The notes beneath the pieces were generated by a model. The model ran no database searches. It was not told the DNA's origin and saw only the letters and a list, made by a program, of their open reading frames with translations. A stretch of 52,678 nt of DNA. It comes from Syntrophus sp. (in: bacteria) (lineage in GTDB: Bacteria; Desulfobacterota; Syntrophorhabdia; Syntrophorhabdales; Syntrophorhabdaceae). Of this stretch, positions 20,048 through 28,269 are shown in pieces (the first letter of the stretch is position 1; every line of letters begins with the position of its first letter). The stretch spans positions 1 through 52,678 of the forward strand of contig PNOM01000011.1 of assembly GCA_013824835.1 (NCBI GenBank). Reading direction: 5' to 3'. Both the position numbers and the translations under genes were made by a program.

Positions 20048-21982
20048 CTATTTCTTCACATCTTCAAATTCGGCATCCACCACGTCGTCGTCACCTTTCG
20101 GCCGTCCCTGGGATCCGCCTTGTCCTGGCCCGCCTGGTCCTTGAGGCCCCTGAGGCCCCTGCCCCTGTGCGCCCGGTTCTGCGGTCTTCTTATAGAGCGT
20201 TTCTGCGAGCTTGTGGGAAGCCTTTGTGAGTTCGTCGAGCGCCTTCGCGATCCGGTCAGCATCGCCGCTCTTTACCGCTTCTTTGGCTGATGTCAATGCG
20301 TCCTCTACAGGCCGGATATCATCTGCCGTCAATTTATCCTTGCTCTCATTCAGCGTCTTCTCAGTAGTATAGACAAGGCTGTCGAGGTGATTCTTCGCTT
20401 CAATTTCCTGCTTCCTCTTCTTGTCCTCATCTGCATGCATCTCTGAATCCTTTACCATATTCTTTATCTCGTCCTCGCTGAGGCCCGTAGACGCCGTAAT
20501 GGTAATATTCTGCTCCTTGCCCGTTGCAGTGTCTTTTGCAACAACATGAAGGATACCGTTTGCATCTATGTCAAAGGTTACTTCAATCTGTGGAACTCCT
20601 CTTGGCGCCGGTGGCAGCCCGATAAGGTGGAATTTTCCAAGGGTTCTGTTGTCCCTTGCAAACTCCCTCTCACCCTGGAGCACGTGTATTTCCACGCTGG
20701 TCTGGCTGTCTTCTGCAGTGGTAAATACCTGACTTTTCTTTGTAGGTATGGTCGTATTCCGGTCTATTACCCTTGTCATGACGCCGCCCAGTGTTTCTAT
20801 CCCGAGGGAAAGAGGGGTCACATCAAGAAGGAGTACATCCTTTACCTCTCCTGCGAGAACGCCGGCCTGTACTGCTGCGCCGAGGGCAACCACTTCGTCA
20901 GGATTGACGCCCCTGTGAGGCTCTTTGCCAAAAAAGCTTTTCACTAATTCCTGGACCTTCGGTATCCTTGTGGAACCGCCCACAAGGACCACTTCATCTA
21001 TCTTGTCAGCGCTCAGTTTTGCATCCTCCAGAGCCCTTTTGCACGGTCCCATGGTTCTCTGGATAAAATCGTCGGCCAATTGTTCGAGCTCTGCCCTTCT
21101 CATCTTCAGGTTCAGGTGCTTTGGTCCTGATGCGTCTGCTGTAACAAAGGGCAGATTTATCTCTGTTTCAAGGGTCGAGGAGAGCTCAATCTTTGCCCTC
21201 TCCGCTGCTTCTTTTAATCTCTGAAGGGCCATTCTGTCCTTCGAAAGGTCGATACCCTGATCTTTCATAAATTCAGCAACAATCCATTCGATGACCTTCT
21301 GATCTATATCGTCACCGCCGAGATGGGTATCACCATTTGTCGATTTTACTTCCACCACGTTATCCCCTACCTCTAATATGGAGACATCAAAGGTACCTCC
21401 GCCAAAGTCGTAGACCGCTATGGTTTCGTCCTTCTTCTTGTCAAGACCGTATGCAAGAGCAGATGCAGTCGGCTCATTGATGATGCGAAGCACATTAAGA
21501 GCTGCAATCCTGCCGGCATCCTTGGTTGCCTGCCTCTGGGAATCATTGAAGTATGCAGGTACTGTTACCACCGCGTCTTCTATGGTCTGGCCAAGATAGG
21601 TTTCAGCCGATTTTCTCAGTTTCTGGAGTATAAAGGCTGATATCTCCTGAGGGGTATACTCTTTGCCCCGCACATCTACCCTTACATTGCCCTCTGAATC
21701 GGGCACCACCTTGTAAGGCACCGTCTTGATCTCCTGCTGAACCTCGTTAAATCTTCGCCCCATGAATCTCTTGATGGAGAACACGGTATTTTCAGGGTTT
21801 GTGATTGCCTGTCTCTTGGCTGTCTGACCTACGAGTATCTGGCCATCCTTTGTAAAGGCTACAACGCTCGGGGTAATCCTGCTCCCCTCCTCGTTAATGA
21901 TCACCTTCGGTTCTCCGCCTTCCATTACCGCTACTACTGAGTTTGTGGTGCCAAGGTCAATTCCTATTACTTTCTTTGCCAT
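20048..21982 (-). CDS. dnaK: Chaperone protein DnaK
   Basis: A 644-residue Hsp70. It opens with [20 protein letters not shown] (phosphate-binding loop 1), has [18 protein letters not shown] and [16 protein letters not shown], the [17 protein letters not shown] linker region, and a C-terminal Gly/Pro-rich tail ending in [14 protein letters not shown]. All are standard. It binds unfolded segments in an ATP cycle with DnaJ and GrpE, which are not in this window. The ATG has a GGGGG site. A near-consensus sigma70 promoter is at 22031-22059; no CIRCE (HrcA) inverted repeat is visible upstream. It is co-transcribed with lon. Confidence 0.98.
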   Translation of the reverse strand: MAKKVIGIDLGTTNSVVAVMEGGEPKVIINEEGSRITPSVVAFTKDGQILVGQTAKRQAITNPENTVFSIKRFMGRRFNEVQQEIKTVPYKVVPDSEGNVRVDVRGKEYTPQEISAFILQKLRKSAETYLGQTIEDAVVTVPAYFNDSQRQATKDAGRIAALNVLRIINEPTASALAYGLDKKKDETIAVYDFGGGTFDVSILEVGDNVVEVKSTNGDTHLGGDDIDQKVIEWIVAEFMKDQGIDLSKDRMALQRLKEAAERAKIELSSTLETEINLPFVTADASGPKHLNLKMRRAELEQLADDFIQRTMGPCKRALEDAKLSADKIDEVVLVGGSTRIPKVQELVKSFFGKEPHRGVNPDEVVALGAAVQAGVLAGEVKDVLLLDVTPLSLGIETLGGVMTRVIDRNTTIPTKKSQVFTTAEDSQTSVEIHVLQGEREFARDNRTLGKFHLIGLPPAPRGVPQIEVTFDIDANGILHVVAKDTATGKEQNITITASTGLSEDEIKNMVKDSEMHADEDKKRKQEIEAKNHLDSLVYTTEKTLNESKDKLTADDIRPVEDALTSAKEAVKSGDADRIAKALDELTKASHKLAETLYKKTAEPGAQGQGPQGPQGPGGPGQGGSQGRPKGDDDVVDAEFEDVKK

Positions 21983-22030
21983 ATGGAGCCCCCTATATTT
22001 TTTGTATTCTATAGACTCGAATTTGTTTTA

Positions 22031-22059
22031 AATATAATGTCTGCTATGACCATTGTCAA
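22031..22059 (-). promoter_or_regulatory. Promoter of dnaK-lon
   Basis: On the minus strand TTGACA (22054-22059) and TATATT (22031-22036) have 17-base spacing, close to sigma70 consensus. A sigma32-type CTTGAA...CCCCAT pair and a CIRCE element were looked for and not seen. Confidence 0.65.
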
Positions 22060-22076
22060 TACAGAGGGCCTATAAA

Positions 22077-22892
22077 CTACCGTAAACTATGGATTTTTTT
22101 ATACATGAGGGTCATGAGAAATATGAACAGATTGAGCATTACGATCGTTGCGCCTGTGGGCAGGTTTGCTGCAAAAGAAACAAAGATGCCAAGGACCACG
22201 GATACCACCCCTATGGAACAGGCAATGTATATCGTTCCCTTGAACCCCTTTTTCATCTGCAGGGCAGTGACAGGAGGGATTACAAGAAGGGCGGATACAA
22301 GCATAACCCCCACAACCCTCATGGCGAGCACCACGGTAAGGGCCGTCAAAAGGACAAGCACCCTGTTTATTAACCTTGTTTTCACCCCGGTTACCCTTGC
22401 AGACTCCTCATCAAGGGTAACTGAGAGCAGGTCCTGGTAGAATAACATTACAACAAAAACCAGAACTGCCGACAATATGAGTGAGGTGACTACCTCCGTG
22501 CTGCTTATGGCCAGAATATTTCCGAAGAGGTAGCTGAAAAGATCAACGTTAAAACCTCCTGCTACGCTGGCAATGAGTATGCCTCCCGCAATCCCGAAGG
22601 AAGAGACTATGGCGATAGCTGCATCACCATAAAGACGTGCCTTTTCAATGAGCTTCATAATACCCAGGGAGGCTGCCATGACAAGAGGGGCTGCAACATA
22701 GACGGGGTAGACCTTGAGAAGGAGCCCTATTGCCACTGCGCCGAAGGTTACATGGGCAAGGCCGTCGCCGATAAGGGAAAGGCGCCTCAGCACAAGGAAG
22801 ACCCCGAGGGTTCCGCAGAGCACGGCAATAATGGAGCCTGTAATAAGCGCCCTCTGGACAAAACCATGACTTAAAAACTCGAAAAGGTCCAT
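22077..22892 (-). CDS. Zinc/manganese ABC transporter permease
   Basis: A 271-residue integral membrane protein of the ABC-3 family (ZnuB/MntB) with seven to nine hydrophobic segments. FVQRALITGSIIAVLCGTLG at the N terminus, LSLIGDGLAHVTFGAVAIGL (the family's conserved loop contacting the ATPase) and VVGVMLVSALLVIPPVTALQ are characteristic. It forms the membrane channel for metal uptake with the ATPase encoded three bases upstream. Zinc is favoured over manganese because the binding protein has a His-rich loop. Last gene of the fur-znuA-znuC-znuB order. Confidence 0.92.
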   Translation of the reverse strand: MDLFEFLSHGFVQRALITGSIIAVLCGTLGVFLVLRRLSLIGDGLAHVTFGAVAIGLLLKVYPVYVAAPLVMAASLGIMKLIEKARLYGDAAIAIVSSFGIAGGILIASVAGGFNVDLFSYLFGNILAISSTEVVTSLILSAVLVFVVMLFYQDLLSVTLDEESARVTGVKTRLINRVLVLLTALTVVLAMRVVGVMLVSALLVIPPVTALQMKKGFKGTIYIACSIGVVSVVLGIFVSFAANLPTGATIVMLNLFIFLMTLMYKKIHSLR

Positions 22893-22895
22893 AGG

Positions 22896-23675
22896 TCAGA
22901 TTCTCCCGCTGCCTGTCTCTCCGTCATGGCGGTGGCAGATCAGGTGCTGGGAGAATTCGCCAAAATAGGTTGCCATGCCCTGTGACATACAGAAATCCTC
23001 GAAGGTCCCATAGAAAATTATCCTCTTGTCGAGATAAAGCATTTTCGACGCATATTTGCCGATAGTACCCGTATCATGGGTAATCATGATGATAGTAACC
23101 CCTTTATCCCGGTTGAGCGCTTTCAGGGTGTTGAAAAACCTTTCTCTCGTATCCGGATCAAGGGCAGTAGTCGGTTCATCGAGAATCAATATATCAGGCT
23201 CCCCGACCATGGCTTTTGCAAGAAAAACACGCTGCTGCTGCCCCCCGGAAAGTTCGCCTATCAGCTTATTCCTGATATTCCCGATATCCACAAGATCAAG
23301 GGCCTGGTCAATGTAACGATTATCCGAACGACCTATCCGTTTCGGAAATTGTTTTCTTGAAAGAAGCCCCAGGGCAACCACCTCCTTGACGGTTGCAGGA
23401 AAGTGGGGGTTGAAATCAACAATTCTCTGGGGCAGATACCCAACCCTGTGCCAATCACTGAACCGGGAGGGGGTTTGGCCGAAAAGGGTGAGCGTACCCC
23501 TTGTTGGTGTGAAGAACCCCAGAATCAGTCGTATGAGGGTCGTCTTCCCCGACCCATTAGGGCCCACAAGACCGAGGTAATCACCCTTTTTGAGGGAAAA
23601 GGAAAGATCGGTCAGCACCTCTGTTGCATTGTATTGAAAATGGAGATTTTCAGCAGAGACAATGTCTATTGACAT
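22896..23675 (-). CDS. Zinc/manganese ABC transporter ATP-binding protein
   Basis: A 259-residue ABC ATPase. Walker A is GLVGPNGSGKTTLIR, the signature is LSGGQQQRVFLAKAM, Walker B is DILILDEPTTALD and the switch His is in IIMITHDTG. The sequence PQRIVDFNPHFPATVKEVVALGL is typical of ZnuC-type metal transporters. It powers metal import with the adjacent permease. The ATG overlaps the end of the binding-protein gene by 10 bases, indicating coupling. Confidence 0.93.
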   Translation of the reverse strand: MSIDIVSAENLHFQYNATEVLTDLSFSLKKGDYLGLVGPNGSGKTTLIRLILGFFTPTRGTLTLFGQTPSRFSDWHRVGYLPQRIVDFNPHFPATVKEVVALGLLSRKQFPKRIGRSDNRYIDQALDLVDIGNIRNKLIGELSGGQQQRVFLAKAMVGEPDILILDEPTTALDPDTRERFFNTLKALNRDKGVTIIMITHDTGTIGKYASKMLYLDKRIIFYGTFEDFCMSQGMATYFGEFSQHLICHRHDGETGSGRI

Positions 23676-24637
23676 TCAAGACCTGTCCTCAGACTATCAA
23701 GATTTTGTTCCATGATTCCAATAAAGGAGACTCTTTTTTCAAGATCCTCCCTGCTCACATTGTGTGCGCCATGGAGCTTTAGCAGCGTTGTCCCTGTCTC
23801 TCTTGCGACAACCTCTGCTACCCGCGGTGTTATCAGCTCCTCGTAATATACATATTTGATATGGTTATCCCTTATCAGTTTTTTCAGCTCTATAATCCGT
23901 TTAGGGGATGGTTCTGCATTAGGAGACCCCTCATAGGCTGAAATGTACTCTAAATTGTACCTTCGGGCCAGATAGCCGAAGGCAAAATGACCGCCATGAA
24001 TGAAACGGCGTCCCGCGCAGCGGGAAAGACCGGCTTTAAACCTCTCATCGAGCGCCGAAAGTCTTGCATTATATGCCTCTGCATTTTTTATGTAAAATTC
24101 CTTGTGGGACGGGTCTTTCCCGATAAACCCATCCCGTATGGCGTCTACCATTTTCTGTGCATTGTAGAGATCGAGCCAGATGTGCGGGTCCGGCCTGCCC
24201 TCTTCACCCCCATGATCCTTTTTGTTTTCCCCGTGGCCATGGGAATCCTTGTCCTCATTGCCCTTTTCCATGAGGGCAATGCCTTTGCTCCCGTCAATCA
24301 CCAGGAGTTTCTTGTTGTCAATCCCCTTCAGAATGCCCACTACCCAGGGCTCCATATGCTTCCCGGTATAGACAAAGATATCCGCCCTGTTAATGGCAAG
24401 GATATCCCCGGGTCTTGGTTCAAAGCTGTGGGGTTCAACGCCGGGCGGAAGAAGGAGCGTCACATGAGCCTTTTCTCCGCCAATATTCCGCGCAAAGTCA
24501 TAGACAGGGAAGAGGGTTGTAATGACCTTTAACCTGCCCTGTCCGGGTGCCTCCGCCTCTCGTGTCCCGCATGAAAAGAGTCCGACACAAAGGGCCAGTG
24601 TTATCAGAGAGACGCGGAGGAGATTTCTCATGTTCAT
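23666..24637 (-). CDS. znuA: Zinc ABC transporter substrate-binding lipoprotein
   Basis: A 323-residue ZnuA-like cluster A-I metal-binding protein. It starts with a lipoprotein signal ending in the lipobox LFSC, so Cys23 would be lipidated and the protein anchored facing the periplasm. VEPHSFEPRPGD supplies the first metal His and FIHGGHFAFGYLARRY the second. Between them is a His/Asp-rich loop (KDSHGHGENKKDHGG), a hallmark of zinc-specific members. The start is ATG at 24637, whose ATGA overlaps the fur stop; a longer frame would run far into fur. Zinc specificity is inferred from the loop. Confidence 0.9.
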   Translation of the reverse strand: MNMRNLLRVSLITLALCVGLFSCGTREAEAPGQGRLKVITTLFPVYDFARNIGGEKAHVTLLLPPGVEPHSFEPRPGDILAINRADIFVYTGKHMEPWVVGILKGIDNKKLLVIDGSKGIALMEKGNEDKDSHGHGENKKDHGGEEGRPDPHIWLDLYNAQKMVDAIRDGFIGKDPSHKEFYIKNAEAYNARLSALDERFKAGLSRCAGRRFIHGGHFAFGYLARRYNLEYISAYEGSPNAEPSPKRIIELKKLIRDNHIKYVYYEELITPRVAEVVARETGTTLLKLHGAHNVSREDLEKRVSFIGIMEQNLDSLRTGLECQ

Positions 24638-25059
24638 TGTTTGCAGCCCCGGCAGAGGCCATATACCTGAATGAGGTGTGAAACAATAGATCCCTTTAGA
24701 TGTCCCTCCACCTCTTTCTTTATCTCCTCCAACCCGCAAAAATCCAAGTCTTCAACCTTCCGGCAGGTCAAACAGATGAAATGGTGATGGTGACCATTCT
24801 CGCTATTATGGCAGAAATAATAGTAAAGCTTGCGATCCGGGTGAATAATCTTGATGATAAGATCCCCCTGGGCAAGGTCCTCAAGGTTCCGGTAGACGGT
24901 GGGCAAACCGATCTTCCCGAACCGCTCTTTCATCTTGCGCCATACCTCTTCCGGGCTTACATAGGCCATCTCGCTTGCAAGAATATCAAGGATTGCAAGC
25001 CTTTTCGGGGTAACCTTGAGGTTCAGTGTTTTAATGGAAGAATGGAAATCAATTGCCAA
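24634..25059 (-). CDS. Fur-family metal regulator (Zur-like)
   Basis: A 141-residue Fur-family repressor. The winged helix includes VTPKRLAILDIL and GLPTVYRNLEDLAQGDLI. The metal-binding core has GHHHHFICLTCRKVEDLDFC, and CLTC plus CRGC near the C terminus form a structural zinc site. Because it is the first gene of a zinc uptake operon I infer a Zur role, though PerR- or Fur-type specificity cannot be excluded. The start is TTG at 25059, supported by GAGGAG five bases upstream and by the family N terminus. An AT-rich palindrome overlapping its own -10 suggests autoregulation. Confidence 0.88.
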   Translation of the reverse strand: MAIDFHSSIKTLNLKVTPKRLAILDILASEMAYVSPEEVWRKMKERFGKIGLPTVYRNLEDLAQGDLIIKIIHPDRKLYYYFCHNSENGHHHHFICLTCRKVEDLDFCGLEEIKKEVEGHLKGSIVSHLIQVYGLCRGCKQ

Positions 25060-25091
25060 AGGTTCTCCTCAAGCTAAATGAAAATTGTTTC

Positions 25092-25129
25092 TAATTATAA
25101 ATTATATGGATTAAATAAAGGGGCGTCAA
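25092..25129 (-). promoter_or_regulatory. Promoter and candidate Fur/Zur box of the zinc operon
   Basis: On the minus strand TTGACG (25124-25129) and TATAAT (25101-25106) are 17 bases apart. The palindrome TAATT-ATA-AATTA at 25092-25104 overlaps the -10 and start region, where a Fur-family repressor would block RNA polymerase. The operator assignment is inference; the promoter match is strong. Confidence 0.55.
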
Positions 25130-25423
25130 GGGGATAAGGGCGTCCTCGTATTATTATACTGTGGTAAATAAGTTGATATTCTTGGATGGCCCTTGGCACG
25201 GGGCGAAAACTTGATCTGTATCGCTCTGCTTGCCTTAGTGTTACCGGTGATTATTCGCACGGTAAAAGCGTATGATTACCGGTGTGGTTGGATGACGACT
25301 TGGAGTGGATGGGCTGCAAGTCTTATTGGCTGCGCCCATATCCTGTAGAGTTCGTTGCAGCCATATGATACCGACTAAAACAACAATCATCGATCCCTCG
25401 GCTCTACAGGTTAACCTCTACAG
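25130..25423. other. Gene-poor stretch upstream of fur
   Basis: No intact frame with a ribosome site is visible. It contains copy 2 of the coding fossil at 25170-25244 and otherwise unstructured sequence, including a CTACAG...CTACAG repeat flanking GTTAAC near 25403-25424. Confidence 0.5.
25170..25244 (+). repeat. Coding fossil, copy 2
   Basis: It aligns without gaps over 75 bases to the minus strand of 423-497. It reads LGWPLARGENLICI then ALLALVL in the shared frame. Similarity ends abruptly on both sides, so it is either a decayed gene fragment or a short mobile or repeated element. Confidence 0.5.
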
Positions 25424-25729
25424 CTATTCGATAACCGTTCCTTTGCCGGTCTTCCGATACTCGAGCTCGACATGGTTGACGAACGCCGTTCTGCCATGGC
25501 CATCGGGTCGTACTCCATGCAGGTTGCACCAATTGATAAATGTTTCCGGATCGATGTCTGCGCGAATAGCGATGTTGCCGATCCACTTGACCTCTTCTAA
25601 TTCCCTTTCGACAAGGGTTTTCCAGTCTTCATACGTGGCAGGCATATCCTTGGAATCGGCAAAGATCGCAAGCGCCTTTCGGTAAGTAGATTCATCATTG
25701 TACCAGGCAATTCCTATGATATCGTTCAT
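25424..25729 (-). CDS. Small conserved-looking hypothetical protein
   Basis: A 101-residue soluble acidic protein with a strong GGAGG ribosome site before the ATG at 25729. It begins MNDIIGIAWYNDESTYRKAL, and later has YEDWKTLVERELEEVKWIGN and DIDPETFINWCNLHG. The pattern suggests an alpha/beta fold with amphipathic helices. No catalytic motif or membrane segment is seen and no function can be given. It is flanked by gene-poor DNA on both sides and is not in an operon. Confidence 0.72.
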   Translation of the reverse strand: MNDIIGIAWYNDESTYRKALAIFADSKDMPATYEDWKTLVERELEEVKWIGNIAIRADIDPETFINWCNLHGVRPDGHGRTAFVNHVELEYRKTGKGTVIE

Positions 25730-26044
25730 TCTGACACCTCCTTTCCTTTATCGGGGAACCGTGAAGATTTTAAGTTTTCAACACCTGTTCCGAAACGACA
25801 TAGAAATACTGAAAATGTTTGCTTCCCGGCTTCAGGCCATCACGAATCTGATAATCTTTGTAAATCCATTGGTTGTCCATCGCTCGTTTCCTTTCCATGT
25901 AGATGTATTTGACTACCGTCAATTATAATATAAGAAGGATCAATGGAAATATCCAGCCGATCTGGCTACTAATGTACCTGAATAGCGATAATGCCTCTTT
26001 TATCTTCATATTCTCCTCTGAAGAACTTCAAAAACAGAAAATAC
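25730..26044. other. Intergenic stretch, nothing recognised
   Basis: Between the hypothetical gene and the toxin-antitoxin promoter no coding, RNA or repeat signal was found. The sequence is AT-rich with short frames only. Confidence 0.5.
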
Positions 26045-26080
26045 TTGTACTGATGGTTTCGTAATGCTACAATTGTAGCA
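26045..26080 (+). promoter_or_regulatory. Toxin-antitoxin promoter with palindromic operator
   Basis: TTGTAC (26045-26050) and TACAAT (26068-26073) are 17 bases apart. The -10 is embedded in a perfect 16-base palindrome, TGCTACAATTGTAGCA, at 26065-26080, followed directly by GGAGG. Such a palindrome over the -10 is what an autoregulating ribbon-helix-helix antitoxin would bind. Confidence 0.72.
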
Positions 26081-26091
26081 GGAGGTACTGT

Positions 26092-26307
26092 ATGAGTATA
26101 GCAATCCGCATTGATGATGAATTATACGCAGCAGCAAAACGAACTGCCGAGGCAGAATGTCGCACAGTGCCTTTGCAGGTAGTTTACTGGGCCAAGATAG
26201 GGAAGGCCGCTCTTGATAATCCTGATCTGCCCATTGAATTAATTCGTGATATATTGGCGGCCAAGAAACAGGGAGCTTTTGAACCTTTTGAATTTACGGA
26301 AGAATGA
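26092..26307 (+). CDS. ParD-like antitoxin
   Basis: A 71-residue protein matching the ParD-like ribbon-helix-helix antitoxin type. The N-terminal strand and helices are SIAIRIDDELYAAAKRTAEA followed by RTVPLQVVYWAKIGKAALDN, which fits the fold. The acidic, flexible C terminus (AFEPFEFTEE) would bind the toxin. It should neutralise the toxin and, as a dimer, repress its own promoter. The ATG at 26092 follows GGAGG at 7-base spacing. Its stop overlaps the toxin start (ATGA). Confidence 0.82.
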   Translation: MSIAIRIDDELYAAAKRTAEAECRTVPLQVVYWAKIGKAALDNPDLPIELIRDILAAKKQGAFEPFEFTEE

Positions 26308-26576
26308 AGACTGTTCAGACACCATATTTCAGACGCAGCTATAAAAAGCTTCACGAGAATCAAATTAAGCTTGTAAATGAAGCAATCCGGCACATTCTTT
26401 CAGATATGTCATGTGGTGAAGAAAAGAGAGGTGATTTCGCCGGGGTACGGGTATACAAATTCCGCGTCTTGGAACAACAATTTCTTCTGGCATACGAGTT
26501 CGATAAAGAAACCCTGTTTTTACTTGCCCTGGGTGTACATGAAAACTTTTACCGGGATTTAAACAAGGCAAAGTAA
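26304..26576 (+). CDS. ParE/RelE-superfamily toxin
   Basis: A 90-residue basic protein with the RelE/ParE fold pattern: PYFRRSYKKLHENQIKLVNE helices, then RVYKFRVLEQQFLLAYEFD strands and the C-terminal LLALGVHENFYRDL. GVHENFYRDL resembles the ParE-like toxin family that pairs with ParD-like antitoxins. The target (mRNA on ribosomes or gyrase) cannot be inferred from sequence alone. Translation is coupled to the antitoxin by a 4-base overlap. No stop, frameshift or truncation is seen, so the module may be functional. Confidence 0.82.
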   Translation: MKTVQTPYFRRSYKKLHENQIKLVNEAIRHILSDMSCGEEKRGDFAGVRVYKFRVLEQQFLLAYEFDKETLFLLALGVHENFYRDLNKAK

Positions 26577-26728
26577 TAATTATTCCTGTGCATTTATTCA
26601 TCAGACTTGTGAGGGGAGGGACAAAACCGTTACAAACAGGCACGGGAATCCGTAAAAAGGGTTTAATTATTATAAGTTATTGAACAACTGGAGGACATCC
26701 AAACCATCCCCTGCCATCCCATGCTTAG

Positions 26729-26896
26729 CTACACAACAACCTGTTTCCAACTCTCTATTATCTCTGCAAAAACATCGTGGTAGACGAAATCCGGGCATTT
26801 ACTGGGAACGAGAAGTCCTTTAAGTCTATCTCCCTTCGGTTTCCTACCGTATGAATACCTCCACCGGTTCATGGTTACGCAGATAGCATAGTACAT
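26729..26896 (-). CDS. Small ORF, possible C-terminal remnant of a DNA methylase
   Basis: A 55-codon frame starting at ATG 26896 with AAGGAG close upstream. It contains WRYSYGRKPKGDRLKGLLVP and ends in an acidic/hydrophobic helix (VFAEIIESWKQVV). The (F/Y)SYGR...L...LP pattern resembles the extreme C terminus of N-6 adenine methylase/restriction proteins, which suggests the tail of a deleted gene. The match is from memory and weak. It could also be a genuine small gene. The frame is closed five codons upstream. Confidence 0.35.
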   Translation of the reverse strand: MYYAICVTMNRWRYSYGRKPKGDRLKGLLVPSKCPDFVYHDVFAEIIESWKQVVV

Positions 26897-27081
26897 TTTC
26901 TCCTTACGTCAGTCACAGGTTCCTGCTCGTCCTTGACTGATATCGTGTTTCCACTCTCCTGTGCAGTAATTGATTGCTGAACCAGTCTGGCAGTCCCGGG
27001 GTCATGAAATTAGAGATTGCATGCGCCAAGTATTGCCACTGTGATAGCAACTGAAAGGATCGCTGATAGTTTGTTTGTCAT
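26875..27081 (-). pseudogene. Small lipoprotein frame interrupted by TAA
   Basis: ATG at 27081 follows GGAGG with 7-base spacing. The first 23 codons encode MTNKLSAILSVAITVAILGA followed by CNL: a lipoprotein signal with lipobox LGAC. A TAA stop follows at once (27010-27012). In the same frame the sequence then stays open for 44 codons, to a stop at 26875-26877, with hydrophilic protein-like composition (QQSITAQESGNTISVKDEQE). This looks like a 68-codon entericidin-like lipoprotein gene with a nonsense mutation; a 23-residue product is the alternative. Confidence 0.4.
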
Positions 27082-27134
27082 AAGATTGCCTCCGTTGGAG
27101 CCTGTCCTTTTTATAGATCAGGTCTTACGGGATT

Positions 27135-27182
27135 ATATTTCTATAGGTATCCCTTGAATGTTCAATTTATATATAGAAATAT
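27135..27182. repeat. Nested inverted repeats upstream of the lipoprotein frame
   Basis: The outer arms ATATTTCTATA (27135-27145) and TATAGAAATAT (27172-27182) are perfect complements. Between them is a second inverted pair, TTGAA-TG-TTCAA, at 27154-27165. The block lies 50-100 bases upstream of the lipoprotein ATG on the minus strand and resembles a double operator. No function is known. Confidence 0.6.
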
Positions 27183-27391
27183 GCTGGAATGGGGGGCATT
27201 GGCCATAAGGACAGGCTTAAATGGTCTTTACACGGTTCAGAAGAGATCGGCAAAAACCTCAACAAGATTTTATTGATAGAAATCTACAATGGGAAAGACA
27301 TCCTAATGGTTTCCAAAATAGAGTATGGTAATGTGGATGTGTCCTCCTCCCTAAAATATATTAATTTCATCGGCAACTGCGACTAAAGCCA

Positions 27392-27979
27392 TTATTTCTG
27401 GGGTACAGATAGATACTTCTCAAATTTCTTAGCCATTTCCGGGTCCAGGGTCTGCATGATCTTATATTCCTGCACTGCAGCGTTCCGATCACCCAAGCCC
27501 AAATAGGTACTGGCAAGCCCCCAATGGGCAAAGGCAAGCTGGGGATTGAGGCGTACCGCCCCACGAAATGCCTTGAGTGCCTCCTGATTGCGGCCTACCA
27601 TGTTATAGGCAAAACCAATTCCCATATAGGCCTGAATAAAATCCGGTTTAAGACTAATTGCCTGTTGAAAAGACGCTATGGCCTCCGGCCAGTGTTTGAG
27701 ATTGCCCTGGGCTCGCGCTAACCCTTCATGTGCGTCGGCATAATTTGGCTTGAGTCGAATCGATTCCTGTAAGGTCTTTACAGCCTCTTCATTCTTCCCC
27801 TCTTTGAGTTGTTTAAAACCCACCTGTGCCATATATAACCCCATGCCCCCTTTGTTGGCTTCTTGAGGGGTTTTGATCTGATTAGCATCCGCGGGCAAGT
27901 TTTGTTGAGCGCTGGCACCTGAAGTAAAAATAGTGAGAAGAACCAATGGTAAAACAGTTCTGGATAAGGACATACCCAT
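27392..27979 (-). CDS. Exported TPR-repeat protein
   Basis: A 195-residue protein with a Sec signal peptide (LSRTVLPLVLLTIFTSGASA, cleaved near residue 24). It has about four tetratricopeptide repeats: QLKEGKNEEAVKTLQESIRL, HWPEAIASFQQAISLKPDF, GRNQEALKAFRGAVRLNPQL and a last GLGDRNAAVQEYKIMQTLD. TPR arrays mediate protein-protein contacts, here in the periplasm; the partner is unknown. The start was set at 27979 because GAGGAGG lies 7-8 bases upstream; a longer frame to 28048 would bury the signal peptide. It is downstream of the cold-shock gene by 65 bases, same strand. Confidence 0.86.
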   Translation of the reverse strand: MGMSLSRTVLPLVLLTIFTSGASAQQNLPADANQIKTPQEANKGGMGLYMAQVGFKQLKEGKNEEAVKTLQESIRLKPNYADAHEGLARAQGNLKHWPEAIASFQQAISLKPDFIQAYMGIGFAYNMVGRNQEALKAFRGAVRLNPQLAFAHWGLASTYLGLGDRNAAVQEYKIMQTLDPEMAKKFEKYLSVPQK

Positions 27980-28044
27980 GATCTTGCCCTCCTCGAATTT
28001 GCTTCTGTCTTCGACGGTATTACTATGGTCGTTTGGCCTCCGCC

Positions 28045-28269
28045 TCACCCTGATTGCTTGCTTCCACCAGATACTTTTACCACATTTTCTGCAGCAGGAC
28101 CTTTTGGGCCGGAGACAACATCAAACGTCACTCGTTCTCCTTCAGTAAGGGACTTAAAACCAGTGCCCTGAATCGCTGAATGGTGTACAAAGATATCAGC
28201 GCCATCATCCTGGCCGATAAAACCGAAGCCTTTTGAATTGTTGAACCATTTCACGGTGCCTTGAGCCAT
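28045..28269 (-). CDS. Cold-shock protein, CspA family
   Basis: A 74-residue single cold-shock domain. [20 protein letters not shown] carries RNP1 (KGFGFI) and [12 protein letters not shown]2; the C terminus [20 protein letters not shown] is standard. It binds single-stranded nucleic acid as an RNA chaperone. GGGAGG precedes the ATG at 28269; frame upstream is not coding. The C terminus extends beyond the second window copy (49978) by an SGGSKQSG tail. Temperature regulation cannot be inferred. Confidence 0.93.
   Translation of the reverse strand: MAQGTVKWFNNSKGFGFIGQDDGADIFVHHSAIQGTGFKSLTEGERVTFDVVSGPKGPAAENVVKVSGGSKQSG

Noticed and set aside
21983-22076. CIRCE or sigma32 element upstream of dnaK
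   Set aside because: No TTAGCACTC-N9-GAGTGCTAA and no CTTGAA/CCCCAT pair. The region fits a sigma70 promoter only.
27189-27386. 65-codon plus-strand frame downstream of the nested palindromes
   Set aside because: No useful ribosome site, no recognisable motif, and its start lies at the edge of the palindrome. It ends just before the TPR gene's stop. Coding is possible but unsupported.
26577-27391. Intact insertion sequence in the gene-poor stretch
   Set aside because: No transposase motif or terminal inverted repeat with target duplication was found. Only remnants and local palindromes are visible.
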